Below are positions 35,921 through 44,296 of a stretch of DNA of 64,000 nt, piece after piece (position 1 is the first letter of the stretch; every line of letters begins with the position of its first letter). Made by a program: the position numbers and the translations under genes. The notes below the pieces were generated by a model, which made no database searches, had not been told where the DNA came from, and worked only from the letters and a program-made list of their open reading frames with translations. The DNA comes from Sphaerobacter sp. Its GTDB lineage: Bacteria; Chloroflexota; Chloroflexia; Thermomicrobiales; Thermomicrobiaceae. The stretch lies in contig JASBVL010000117.1 in the NCBI GenBank assembly GCA_029961075.1, positions 1 to 64,000 on the forward strand. The letters run 5' to 3'.

Positions 35921-36415
35921 ATGACGACGCCCCACGTGACCATCCGGCCGGGCCGCCTGGAGGACGCCGCGGCGGAGGCGGCGCTCAACCGCGCGGCCGA
36001 CTGGTGCTGGGACGAGGAGAACCTGATCGTTGAGTACCACGATGACGCCTACGAGCCCAGCTCGGTCCTGGTCGCCGAGGTTGACGGCCAGGTCGTCGGC
36101 AAGCTGGAGCTCTTCCTGGGGGCCAAGGCGCGCCACGGGCGCTTCGGGGTCATCCGCCGCTTCGTCGTCCATCCCGACTTCCGTGGGCAGGGCATCGGGC
36201 GGGCGCTCCTGAACGCCGCCACCGAGCACGCCCGCGCGCAGGGGTGCTCCTTCATCGAGCTGAGCGTCGACGTGACCAACCCGATCGCGCACGCCTTCTA
36301 CGCGCGCGAGGGCTTCGTCGAGGATCGGGTCGAGGTGCTGATGCGCAAGTCGCTCGACGGCAAGCCGCACGCCTCGCTCTACGCCGCACAGCGCGCCGAG
36401 TGGGAGGCACGGTAG
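35921..36415 (+). CDS. GNAT-family N-acetyltransferase
   Basis: A 164-residue acetyltransferase. The acetyl-CoA motif A is RRFVVHPDFRGQGIGRALL (Q/R-x-x-G-x-G/A), followed by the motif B region NPIAHAFYAREGF. The ATG at 35921 has GGGAGGGAG upstream. A TAGAAT box lies near 35852 but no -35 is obvious. Substrate cannot be deduced. Confidence 0.9.
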   Translation: MTTPHVTIRPGRLEDAAAEAALNRAADWCWDEENLIVEYHDDAYEPSSVLVAEVDGQVVGKLELFLGAKARHGRFGVIRRFVVHPDFRGQGIGRALLNAATEHARAQGCSFIELSVDVTNPIAHAFYAREGFVEDRVEVLMRKSLDGKPHASLYAAQRAEWEAR

Positions 36416-36448
36416 CGCGGCCCGGCACGGGCAGCGTCGGGCCGCAGG

Positions 36449-37354
36449 CTACAGCACCTGACCGCAGCGCGGGCAGAAGACTTCGGCGTTGCTCACGTCA
36501 GCGTGGCAGTGGGGACACTTCCCGTCGACCACCGGCGGGGAGGACTCCCCATGCGGCGTGGTCTGGATCTGGATGGTCTCCTGCCCGTCCTGGAGGAGCG
36601 CCGCCAGCTCCGCATCCACCGCGGCGCCGCCGCCCCGCGGCGCCGAATCGGTGCCGGGCTGCACCCGCACCGGCAGGGTCTCGTCCGTCGGCCGCGTGGC
36701 CGTGACCGGCGGCTCGGTCTTATACGCCACCGTGGCCTCGTCGTTCAGCGACGACGACACCCGCGGGGGGAAGAGGCGCGTGGCTGCCGGGTCGACCGCC
36801 GGATTCGGCACCTCCGCCGGCACTTCCTCCACATAGCTGCCCCGGCCGAGGAGCGCCAGCAGGACGACGAGGGGGAGCGCGACGACCGCCGACCCGAGCA
36901 ACAGCCAGCCGATACCCGTCGCCAGGAACTGCGCCACTGCCGCGCGCTCCAGGAAGGCCGGGTTCTGGTCCGACAGCAGGTAGAACCGAATGTCCTGCAG
37001 GGCGTAGCTCAGGAGCAGCGCGCCGTTCACCCCGGCGACCAGCGCCCCGAACACGCGCGCGACCCACCCCGGCCGCGGCAGCGGGAGCGCGGCACCCGCC
37101 CCGTAGCCGAGCAGGAAGGTGCTGCCGATCAGGAAGAGCACGGCGATCATGAAGGCGCCGCCCGCCTCGCGCAACCCCGCGAACCCGGCCAGATCGGCGC
37201 CCCACGGCTCGGCCCACTCCGCCGCCAGCGCGGCGCCGAAGAGGATGCCCAAGGTCACCAGCAACTCGCGCTGCACACCGCGCCAGAAGCCAATCGGCAC
37301 GAACAGCGCGATCAAGATGAGGAGGAGAATATCGAGCAGCAGGTATACGTTCAC
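36449..37354 (-). CDS. CvpA-family membrane protein with C-terminal zinc ribbon
   Basis: A 301-residue protein. The first 170 residues hold four hydrophobic segments with VNVYLLLDILLLILIALFVPIGFWRGVQRE, the pattern of CvpA (colicin V production protein family). A long hydrophilic linker follows, and the C-terminus is a double C-x2-C zinc ribbon (CPHCHADVSNAEVFCPRCG). The fusion of CvpA with a zinc ribbon is less usual than CvpA alone. The GTG at 37354 has GGGAG 9 nt upstream. CvpA homologues are needed for envelope integrity or biofilm in some bacteria. Confidence 0.8.
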   Translation of the reverse strand: MNVYLLLDILLLILIALFVPIGFWRGVQRELLVTLGILFGAALAAEWAEPWGADLAGFAGLREAGGAFMIAVLFLIGSTFLLGYGAGAALPLPRPGWVARVFGALVAGVNGALLLSYALQDIRFYLLSDQNPAFLERAAVAQFLATGIGWLLLGSAVVALPLVVLLALLGRGSYVEEVPAEVPNPAVDPAATRLFPPRVSSSLNDEATVAYKTEPPVTATRPTDETLPVRVQPGTDSAPRGGGAAVDAELAALLQDGQETIQIQTTPHGESSPPVVDGKCPHCHADVSNAEVFCPRCGQVL

Positions 37355-37536
37355 CGTCTGAGCTCCCTGGCGTGAGCGGGTCGATCGTCGCGCTCGGGGA
37401 ACGGCGGGTGGCCGGCGCGGCACGCAGGCACCGTCAGGGTCGTTGCGCTCGGCCGCTGGGGCGGCCCGGACACCTCAGTTCGATTCTAGCATGCTGGTGG
37501 TGCCCGGGAAGCGCAACCCCGGTGGCGCCCGGGGTG

Positions 37537-37545
37537 TGGTATGCT
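37537..37545 (+). promoter_or_regulatory. Candidate extended -10 promoter for the PHP gene
   Basis: TGGTATGCT fits TGnTATGCT. The transcript would start near 37552, directly before the leader hairpin at 37559-37592. No -35 box is seen. Confidence 0.35.
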
Positions 37546-37558
37546 TGCCTTGCGGGGT

Positions 37559-37592
37559 CAGGCCGTGGCGCGGGAGCTTCCACCACGGCCTG
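37559..37592 (+). promoter_or_regulatory. Leader hairpin upstream of the PHP-AlbA_2 gene
   Basis: CAGGCCGTGG (37559-37568) and CCACGGCCTG (37583-37592) are a perfect 10-bp inverted repeat with a 14-nt loop, ending 32 nt before the start codon. It could stabilise or regulate the message or bind a protein. Confidence 0.45.
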
Positions 37593-37623
37593 TCGTGTAT
37601 AGACCATATGTGTCAGGAAGGGG

Positions 37624-39453
37624 GTGCCAATCCCACCCTTGGCTAGAAGTAGACGTCCTCGCCAGCGTTCCGCGGAACCTCAAGAGCGCCAGGAACTCGC
37701 CTGGCGGAAGATGGACCTCCACATCCATACCCCCGCCTCCGCTGACTACCAGGAGGATGGTGTCAGCTTTATCCACATCTTGCAGCGGGCCGAGGCCCGC
37801 GGCATCGACATCCTCGCGCTCACCGATCACAACACGGTCCGCGGCTGGGCGCGCATGTGGCGAGAGATTGAAGACCTTGAGCTCCTCGAAGCCCTCGGCC
37901 GGCTCGAGCCGCAGGAAGCCGAACTCCTGGCGGAGTATCGCCGGCTCTTGAATCGGATGCTCGTGCTGCCCGGCTTCGAGTTCACCGCGACGTTTGGGTT
38001 CCACATTCTCGCGATCTTCCCGCCCGACACCTCGATCCGCAAGATGGAGCACATTCTGCTGACGCTCGGCGTCCCGGAGGAGAAGCTCGACCGGGGGAGC
38101 AGCGAGGTCGGCGCCACCACCGAGGTCCTCCAGGCGTATGAGATCCTGCACGAGGCCGGCGCGCTCGTCATCGGCGCGCACGTGAACTCGACGCACGGCA
38201 TCGCCATGCAGGGCTTCCCATTCGGCGGACAGACCAAGATCGCCTACACCCAGAGCCCCTACCTCCATGCGCTGGAGGCCACCGACCTCGAGAGCACCAG
38301 CCGGCGCAGCACCGCGCGCTTCTTCAACGGGACCAAGCCGGAGTACCCGCGCCGGATGCACTGCATTCAGGGCTCCGACGCCCACCGGCTGACCCGCGAT
38401 CCGGAGCGCGAGACCAACCTCGGCATCGGCGATCGCATGACCGAGGTGCTGCTGGACGAGCTCAGCTTCGACGCCCTCAAGGCCCTCTTCGAGGGCGACG
38501 ACTTCTCCCGCGTGCGACCCTATCGCCCGGCGCAGGAGCCCTACGACTTCGTGCTGGCGGCGCGTGAGGAGGGGAACAACATCGTCCAGTCGTTCCACCT
38601 CCGCCTCGGCGGCCGGCGCTCCAGGTCGAGCCCGGTGCTGAAGGACGTGGTCGCCTTCGCCAACACCAACGGCGGCACGATCTTCATCGGGCTGGACGCC
38701 AGGCCCGACGGGGAGATCGTCGGCGTCCCCAACGCGACGCAGGCCGCCGAAACCCTCCGCGCCGACATCGCCCGCTTCATCACCCCGCCCCCCAGCGCGA
38801 CGGTCGACATCCACTCCATCGAGGACAAGGACATCCTGGTGATCACGGTGCCGCAGGGCCAGGACAAGCCCTACGCGCTGCTCACCGGTGAGATCCTCAT
38901 CCGGCAGGAGTCGGAGACCAGCGTGGCGATGCGCGATGAGATCATTCAGATGGTGCGCGCCGCGCTGCTGAGGAAGTCCGCCGCGGCCGAGCGGGCGGCC
39001 GGCGCCGAGCCGGCGCCCACCCCGTCCGACGAGGCGGTCGCCGCGGATGGCGATGCCGGCGACGATGAGTCCAGCGTGCGGCTCCCCCGCACGGGCGTCG
39101 AGATCGTCGCCTCCGAGACGCGCGACGGCGTCGTCTACCACGCCATGCGGGACCTTCGCAACCGCAAGGTCGTGCAGAACGTGACGCGCGACTCGGCGCG
39201 CCGCCTCTGGCGCTATGCGATTTCCCAGAAGGAGTCGAACCCGATCGACCCCGAGAAGATCCAGTGGCACGGCCCGCGGGGCTTCATCAAGGCGCACAAG
39301 CAGCGCGATGGCGCGGTGCGCTACGACCTGGCCTACCGCCAGAACGGCCACATCCGCATCTTCTACGGGGTGACCGATGAGGGGATCGACGACGACTGGC
39401 GCGCGGTGATCCACATGGCCACCGGGAAACCGGCTGAGGCCGTGACGGCCTGA
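37624..39453 (+). CDS. PHP phosphoesterase fused to an AlbA_2 (Schlafen-type) domain
   Basis: A 609-residue protein. The N-terminal PHP domain has metal motifs DLHIHTPAS (His33, His35), LTDHN (Asp68, His69), LPGFEFTA (Glu), GAHVNS and QGSDAHR. Around residues 310-440 is an AlbA_2/DUF5635-like domain: [27 protein letters not shown] and [16 protein letters not shown] match the Schlafen AlbA_2 nucleic-acid-binding fold. The C-terminal 130 residues are basic and unassigned. The GTG at 37624 has AGGAAGG 4-5 nt upstream. PHP domains hydrolyse phosphoesters and AlbA_2 often binds or cuts RNA, so a nuclease or immunity-type role is possible but not shown. It is a single gene, with no partner on the same strand. 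Confidence 0.85.
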   Translation: MPIPPLARSRRPRQRSAEPQERQELAWRKMDLHIHTPASADYQEDGVSFIHILQRAEARGIDILALTDHNTVRGWARMWREIEDLELLEALGRLEPQEAELLAEYRRLLNRMLVLPGFEFTATFGFHILAIFPPDTSIRKMEHILLTLGVPEEKLDRGSSEVGATTEVLQAYEILHEAGALVIGAHVNSTHGIAMQGFPFGGQTKIAYTQSPYLHALEATDLESTSRRSTARFFNGTKPEYPRRMHCIQGSDAHRLTRDPERETNLGIGDRMTEVLLDELSFDALKALFEGDDFSRVRPYRPAQEPYDFVLAAREEGNNIVQSFHLRLGGRRSRSSPVLKDVVAFANTNGGTIFIGLDARPDGEIVGVPNATQAAETLRADIARFITPPPSATVDIHSIEDKDILVITVPQGQDKPYALLTGEILIRQESETSVAMRDEIIQMVRAALLRKSAAAERAAGAEPAPTPSDEAVAADGDAGDDESSVRLPRTGVEIVASETRDGVVYHAMRDLRNRKVVQNVTRDSARRLWRYAISQKESNPIDPEKIQWHGPRGFIKAHKQRDGAVRYDLAYRQNGHIRIFYGVTDEGIDDDWRAVIHMATGKPAEAVTA

Positions 39454-39497
39454 CCCCCGCACCGACCCGGACGGGACGATCCGGTGGAACCCACGAC

Positions 39498-39525
39498 GAG
39501 GCCGGCTCAATGCTGAGCCGGCCTC
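39498..39525. terminator. Bidirectional terminator hairpin
   Basis: GAGGCCGGCTCA (39498-39509) and TGAGCCGGCCTC (39514-39525) form a perfect 12-bp stem with an ATGC loop, between the convergent stops of the PHP gene (39453) and the FixC-like gene (39541). There is no T-tract on either side. Confidence 0.6.
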
Positions 39526-39540
39526 GCGCGTCCGCGGCGC

Positions 39541-40839
39541 CTACCGAAGCACTCGCAGGGCGCCGACGGCGTCCCCGAGCGTGCGGCCCAAGGGGAAACC
39601 CTCGCGGAGCATCCGCAGCATCTTCCCCTGCTTGACCCGCTTCGGCTCGTCGTCCACCGTCAGGTACTCGCGCGCCACGCGCGACAGCGTCTCCGGCACC
39701 TCGCGCAGGAGCCAGGGGCGGGCGTGGACGAAGGGCGTGATGTTGCGGATGGCGTACAGGTCTTGCAGGACGAAGCTGTCCTCGAGCAACTCCTGGTAGC
39801 GACTCAGCCCCACCGCCGAGAAGTCCCCGGCTGCCTTGGCCTCGATGATCGCCTCGGCCGCCAGTTTGCCCGAGATCATGGCGAAGTTCGACCCCTCGCG
39901 GTTGATCGGGTTGAGGAGCCCCGCGGCGTCGCCCACCACCACCGCGCCGTCGGTGAACAGGCGGGGGAGCGAGCGCCAGCCCCCTTCCGGGATCAGGTGC
40001 GCGGAGTACTCCACCAGCTCCCCGCCCTCCAGCATCGGGGCGATGCAGGGGTGCGCCTTGAAGGCGTTCAGTATGTCGCTGACGTTCAGCCCCGTCTCGA
40101 TCAGGTCGGAGAGCAGCGCCCCGGTGCCGATCGAGACGGTGTCCTTGTTGGTGTAGATGAAGCCGTAGCCGAGGAGCCCCTGGGTCGACTTGCCGAAGAC
40201 CTCCATCGCCACGCCCTGGCCGCTCGGCACGCTGAAGCGGCGATTGATCTCCTCCTCGGTGAGCCGGATCAACTCCTTGGCGACCAGCGCCTGCTCGTGC
40301 GGCTGCCACTCGCGGTGAAGCCCCGCCTTCTGCGCCAGCAAGGAGTTGGCGCCGTCGGCCAGGACGACGACGTCGGCGAAGAGATCGCCCTCCTCCTCGC
40401 CCGTCTTCACGCCGACCACCTTGCCGTCATCCCAGATCAGGTCCGTCACGACCATCTGCGGGATGATGAAGGCGCCTGCCTCCTCGGCCTTGGAGGCAAA
40501 CCACTGGTCGAACTCGCCGCGCATGACGCTGAAGGAGTTGTACGGCTCCTGGGCGAACGCCTGCGTCCGGTAGGTGACGCCCAGGGAGCTGTCGTCCGTC
40601 AGGAGGAGATAGCGCTGCTCGATGATGGCGCGCTCGAGCGGTGCCTCGCGCCAGAACTCCGGGACGAGCTGCTCGGTCGGCTGGCGATAGAGGATGCCGC
40701 CCATGACGTTCTTCGCGCCGGGGTAGGCACCGCGCTCGATGACGACGACCTCCAGCCCGGCCCGCGCCAGCGTCAGCGCGGCGGCCGTGCCCGCCGGCCC
40801 CGCCCCGACCACGATGACGTCGACCCGCTCTTCCTGCAT
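39541..40839 (-). CDS. fixC: FixC-like electron-transfer flavoprotein-quinone oxidoreductase
   Basis: A 432-residue FAD oxidoreductase. GAGPAGTAAAL is the dinucleotide motif, IERGAYPGAKNVMGG and GDAAGLLNPINREGSNFAMISG are the ETF-QO/FixC signatures. FixC passes electrons from ETF to quinone (or, in nitrogen fixers, towards ferredoxin) and normally works with the small ferredoxin-like FixX. No fixX gene lies between it and the terminator at 39498, so that subunit must be elsewhere or absent. It is last in the operon after etfA. No predicted signal peptide; membrane association is expected through the quinone site. Confidence 0.9.
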   Translation of the reverse strand: MQEERVDVIVVGAGPAGTAAALTLARAGLEVVVIERGAYPGAKNVMGGILYRQPTEQLVPEFWREAPLERAIIEQRYLLLTDDSSLGVTYRTQAFAQEPYNSFSVMRGEFDQWFASKAEEAGAFIIPQMVVTDLIWDDGKVVGVKTGEEEGDLFADVVVLADGANSLLAQKAGLHREWQPHEQALVAKELIRLTEEEINRRFSVPSGQGVAMEVFGKSTQGLLGYGFIYTNKDTVSIGTGALLSDLIETGLNVSDILNAFKAHPCIAPMLEGGELVEYSAHLIPEGGWRSLPRLFTDGAVVVGDAAGLLNPINREGSNFAMISGKLAAEAIIEAKAAGDFSAVGLSRYQELLEDSFVLQDLYAIRNITPFVHARPWLLREVPETLSRVAREYLTVDDEPKRVKQGKMLRMLREGFPLGRTLGDAVGALRVLR

Positions 40840-40940
40840 CGCTCCTCCGCCCCCGGTTGGGGCGGGCGGGTGCCGCGTTTTGGGCGCGGCGCGGCCCCCG
40901 CCCGCCTGAACGTCAACCAGCGGCGCGGTCCCGGCGCTGG

Positions 40941-41939
40941 CTACGCGCCGCGGACCGCCCGCAGCTTGGCGGCCAGCTTCGGCGCGATCTCGTGCACGTC
41001 GCCCACCACACCAAAGTCCGCCATCTTGAAGATCGGCGCGTCCGGATCGCGGTTGATCGCCACGATCGTCTCCGAGCCGCGGATGCCGACCGTGTGCTGC
41101 ACCGCGCCCGACACCCCCAGGCCGATGTAGAGCTTCGGTGCGATGGTCTTGCCCGTCTGGCCGACCTGCTCGTAGTGCGGCCGCCAGCCGAGGTCGGTCA
41201 CCGCGCGCGTCGCGCCGACCGCGCCGCCGAGCACCTCCGCCAGCTCCTCCGCCAGCCGGAAGTTGGCCGCCTCACCCAGCCCGCGGCCCCCGACGACCAC
41301 GACCTCCGCCTGCTCCAGGTTCGTCGGCCCGGCCGGGGCCTGCACCAGATCGGTCACCGTCACCCGGATCTCGCCGGGCGCGAACTGGAGCGGCAGCGGC
41401 GTCGTCTCGGAAATGCGCCCGGGGTCCGGCTCCGGCGCGGCGACGGCCCCCGCATGGATCGTCGCGAAGGTCAGCCCATCCCCGGGTGCGCGCACCTCGG
41501 TGAGCAGTTTGCCCTGGTACACCGGCCGCGTCCCGACCCAGGCCCCGTCCTGCCACGCCAGCCGCACGCAGTCGACCAGGCAGGCCGCCTCGCGCCGCAT
41601 CGCCAGGAAGGGGGCGAGATCCCGCCCCGCCGTCGTCCCCGCGAGCAGCACGATGCGGGGTTGGGTCGCGTCGATGGCGGCGTCGAGCGCCTTCGCGTAC
41701 GCATCGACCGTGAAGGCCGCGAGCTCGGGCGCGTCCGCCACCAGCACCCGATCGGCGCCGAGCGCCGCCGCCTCGCGGGCCGCCGCCTCGACCCCGCTCC
41801 CGAGCACGACCGCTCCGAGCGGCCCGCCCAGCTCGCCAGCCAGCGTCCGGCCGAGCCCGAACAACTCCTTCGACGTCTCCCGGATGGCGCCGTCCCGCGT
41901 CTCCACCGCGAGGAGGACGCCACTCGCTCCGTCCGTCAC
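40941..41939 (-). CDS. etfA: Electron transfer flavoprotein alpha subunit
   Basis: A 332-residue ETF alpha subunit, FAD-binding partner of EtfB. Signatures include VVVGGRGLGEAANF, the FAD-domain QVGQTGKTIAPKLYIGLGVS, and INRDPDAPIFKMADFGVVGD. The GTG at 41939 has GAGAGGA about 7 nt upstream; a longer in-frame start at 41984 would add a proline-rich extension. It carries electrons from acyl-CoA dehydrogenase to the FixC-like dehydrogenase encoded next. Confidence 0.95.
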   Translation of the reverse strand: MTDGASGVLLAVETRDGAIRETSKELFGLGRTLAGELGGPLGAVVLGSGVEAAAREAAALGADRVLVADAPELAAFTVDAYAKALDAAIDATQPRIVLLAGTTAGRDLAPFLAMRREAACLVDCVRLAWQDGAWVGTRPVYQGKLLTEVRAPGDGLTFATIHAGAVAAPEPDPGRISETTPLPLQFAPGEIRVTVTDLVQAPAGPTNLEQAEVVVVGGRGLGEAANFRLAEELAEVLGGAVGATRAVTDLGWRPHYEQVGQTGKTIAPKLYIGLGVSGAVQHTVGIRGSETIVAINRDPDAPIFKMADFGVVGDVHEIAPKLAAKLRAVRGA

Positions 41940-42054
41940 TGCTGATCCTCTCTCCGCTCTCCCCCGCGGCGCGGGGTGATGCACCGCCGTGACGTCGTCA
42001 TGCCAGCCCGCCGCGCCGCCCAGCCCGGGCGGCCGCCGGGCCGGCCCCCGCGCG

Positions 42055-42822
42055 TCAGATGAGCTTGCGCTCCTGCAGGAAGGCGACGAGCTGGTCCACC
42101 GCGCTGTCGGCGTCCACGTCCCTGAGGATGATCCCCTCCGCCGTCTCCTCCTCCTGGAAGAGTGGCCCCCACGTCACACGTGCCTGGGCCTCCGCCGCGG
42201 ACAGCCCAAGGTCGGCCGCCGTCTTCGTCTCGGTCGGCTTGCGCCGTGCGGCCATGATCCCCTTGAGCGAGGGATAGCGCGGCTCGTTCAGGCCACTGAG
42301 GGCGCAGAGGATGGCCGGCGGGGTCACCTCGAGGACCTGCCGCCCGTCTTCGATCTCGCGCTGCGCCACGAACACGCCGTCCCGCTCCTCCAGCGCGACG
42401 ACGTTGCTGACCACCGGCACGTCGAGCAGCGCGGCCAGTTGCGGCCCGACCGTGCCCGTGCCACCGTCGCTGGTCTCCTGCCCGGCGAGGAGCAGGTCAA
42501 ACCCCTCCGCGCGGAGCAGCGCCGCCAGCGCCCGCGCCGTCACGGTGCTGTCTCCCGCGGCCAGCGTCGCATCCTCGATGGCCACCGCCCGATCCGCGCC
42601 CATCGCCAGGCAGCGGTTCAGCGTCTCCCGCGCCTGCCCAAGGCTGACCGCCACGAGCTCGACATCGTCGCGGCGCTCCTTGAGCTGAATGGCGGCCTCC
42701 ATCGCGTGCAGGTCGTACTCGTTCGCGACCTGCGGCGTGCCGGACTGGATATCGCCCGTCCGCGGGTCGAAGCGCACCGCGTTCGGGTCCGGCACCTGTT
42801 TTACCAGGACAACGATCTTCAA
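42055..42822 (-). CDS. etfB: Electron transfer flavoprotein beta subunit
   Basis: A 255-residue EtfB. KIVVLVKQVPDPNAVRFDP, NEYDLHAMEAAIQL and GQETSDGGTGTVGPQLAALL (the AMP-binding region) are diagnostic. The start is taken as TTG 42822 because GGGAGG sits 7 nt upstream of it; the ATG at 42837 lies inside that Shine-Dalgarno and would be too close to any site of its own. It precedes etfA by 115 nt and follows the enoyl-CoA hydratase. Confidence 0.93.
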   Translation of the reverse strand: MKIVVLVKQVPDPNAVRFDPRTGDIQSGTPQVANEYDLHAMEAAIQLKERRDDVELVAVSLGQARETLNRCLAMGADRAVAIEDATLAAGDSTVTARALAALLRAEGFDLLLAGQETSDGGTGTVGPQLAALLDVPVVSNVVALEERDGVFVAQREIEDGRQVLEVTPPAILCALSGLNEPRYPSLKGIMAARRKPTETKTAADLGLSAAEAQARVTWGPLFQEEETAEGIILRDVDADSAVDQLVAFLQERKLI

Positions 42823-42909
42823 ACGCGTACCTCCCATCGGTCTGCGGCGCCGGGCCGGGCCGAGCCGCGGACGAGCGCCGCCGCGACCGCGCCGTGCACC
42901 GTGATCCCG

Positions 42910-43683
42910 TCACGCTCCGGTGAAGGTGGGCTTGCGCCGCTCGAGGAACGCGCCCATGCCTTCCTTCTGATCAAGCGTATCGAACGCGAGCGCAAAGATC
43001 TGGGCCTCGTACGCCAGCGCGGTCTCGAGGTCGGACTCCGTGCCGCGGTTGATGGCCTCCTTGGCGTAGCGCACCGCGATCGGCGCGTTCGCAGCGATCC
43101 GATCGGCCAGCTCGCGCGCCTTCGGCAGCAGCTCCGCCAGCGGGTAGACCGCGCTCACCAGGCCCCGCCGGAGCGCCTCCTCGGCGCCGATGCGCCGCCC
43201 CGTCAGGATCAGCTCCTTGGCCGCCGCCCGCCCGATGACGCGGGCCAGCCGCTGCGTGCCACCCCAGCCCGGGGGAATGCCCAGCGTCACCTCGGGTTGC
43301 CCGAGCTGCGCGTTCTCGGAGCAGATACGAATGTCGCACGCCAGCGCGACCTCGCAGCCCCCGCCGAGGGCGAAGCCATTGATCGCGGCGATGGTCGGCT
43401 GCGGTGCCGTCTCCAGGAGCGAGCAGACCGCATGGCCGAGCTGGGCGAAGGCCAGCGCCTCCCGCGGCGACTTGTCCCGCATCTCGGCGATGTCGGCGCC
43501 GGCAGCGAAGGCGCGCTCACCCGCGCCGGTGAGGATGATGGCACGCACCGCCGGATCCTGCCGGACCTCCGTGAGGGCATCCCGCAGCGCCTCCAGTTGC
43601 GCCGTGTTGAAGGCGTTGAGCACGTCCGGGCGGTTCAAGGTGATGGTCGCCACATGACCATCGCGCACGACGTCAACCGCCAT
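42910..43683 (-). CDS. Enoyl-CoA hydratase (crotonase family)
   Basis: A 257-residue crotonase hydrating 2-enoyl-CoA. The oxyanion-hole segments GERAFAAGADIAEM and GFALGGGCEVALACD are intact and both catalytic glutamates are present at Glu111 and Glu131, 20 residues apart as in rat liver enoyl-CoA hydratase. The ATG at 43683 has GGAGGGGG upstream and its first bases overlap the end of the gamma carbonic anhydrase gene, so translation is coupled. Confidence 0.93.
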   Translation of the reverse strand: MAVDVVRDGHVATITLNRPDVLNAFNTAQLEALRDALTEVRQDPAVRAIILTGAGERAFAAGADIAEMRDKSPREALAFAQLGHAVCSLLETAPQPTIAAINGFALGGGCEVALACDIRICSENAQLGQPEVTLGIPPGWGGTQRLARVIGRAAAKELILTGRRIGAEEALRRGLVSAVYPLAELLPKARELADRIAANAPIAVRYAKEAINRGTESDLETALAYEAQIFALAFDTLDQKEGMGAFLERRKPTFTGA

Positions 43684-44236
43684 CGACCCCCTCCCTCCGT
43701 GACGGCGCCGGCTGCGGCGCCTCGATCACCTCGCGGTACAGCGCGCCGCGGGCCGCGTAGGTCGCGGCCCGCTGCAGCAGGCTCCGCGCCTCCTCGGGCG
43801 TGACGGCGCGACGGACGCGCGCCGGCACCCCCATCGCCACCGCGCCCGCCGGGATCTCCGCCCCCTCGGGCACCAGCGCTCCGGCCGCGACGATGGCGCC
43901 CGGTCCGATCTTTGAGCCCGTGAGGAGGATCGCGCCCATGCCCACCTGGGCACCGTCGCCGATCACCGTGCCGTGGATGATGGCACCGTGGCCGATCGTC
44001 ACGTCCGCCCCGATGAAGCAGGGATACCCCGGGTCGAGGTGCACGATGACGCCGTCCTGGACGTTGGCGCGCGGACCGACGCGGATCGGTCCCACGTCGC
44101 CCCGTAGCACCGCACCGAACCAGATACTGGCGCCGCTCGCGATCTCGACATCGCCGATGATGACGGCGGTGGGGGCGACGAACGCGTCAGCCGCGATTGT
44201 CGGGGAGCTGCCACTGAACGGGAGTATGAGCGCCAC
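43673..44236 (-). CDS. Gamma-class carbonic anhydrase-like protein (left-handed beta helix)
   Basis: A 187-residue hexapeptide-repeat protein. The three metal-binding histidines of gamma carbonic anhydrases are at His66, His83 and His88 (VHLDPG, IGHGAIIHG), with spacing 17 and 5. VRGDV-like LRGDVGPIRVG and NVQDGVIVH are the family motifs. Relatives YrdA and PaaY sit in diverse operons, and PaaY is a thioesterase of the phenylacetate pathway. Its position between acyl-CoA dehydrogenase and enoyl-CoA hydratase suggests a role in CoA-ester metabolism rather than CO2 supply; that is inferred. Confidence 0.9.
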   Translation of the reverse strand: MALILPFSGSSPTIAADAFVAPTAVIIGDVEIASGASIWFGAVLRGDVGPIRVGPRANVQDGVIVHLDPGYPCFIGADVTIGHGAIIHGTVIGDGAQVGMGAILLTGSKIGPGAIVAAGALVPEGAEIPAGAVAMGVPARVRRAVTPEEARSLLQRAATYAARGALYREVIEAPQPAPSRREGVDGG

Positions 44237-44296
44237 GCGCTGCCTCCAGCCGGCGCGCGGGGCGCTGGCGTCGGCCAGCGCCCCAGGCCGGTCACG

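Noticed and set aside
37558-39510. Long minus-strand frame opposite the PHP-AlbA_2 gene (about 650 codons)
   Set aside because: Composition is that of a codon-shifted shadow (Asp/Val/Arg repeats) and the plus-strand reading has clear PHP motifs.
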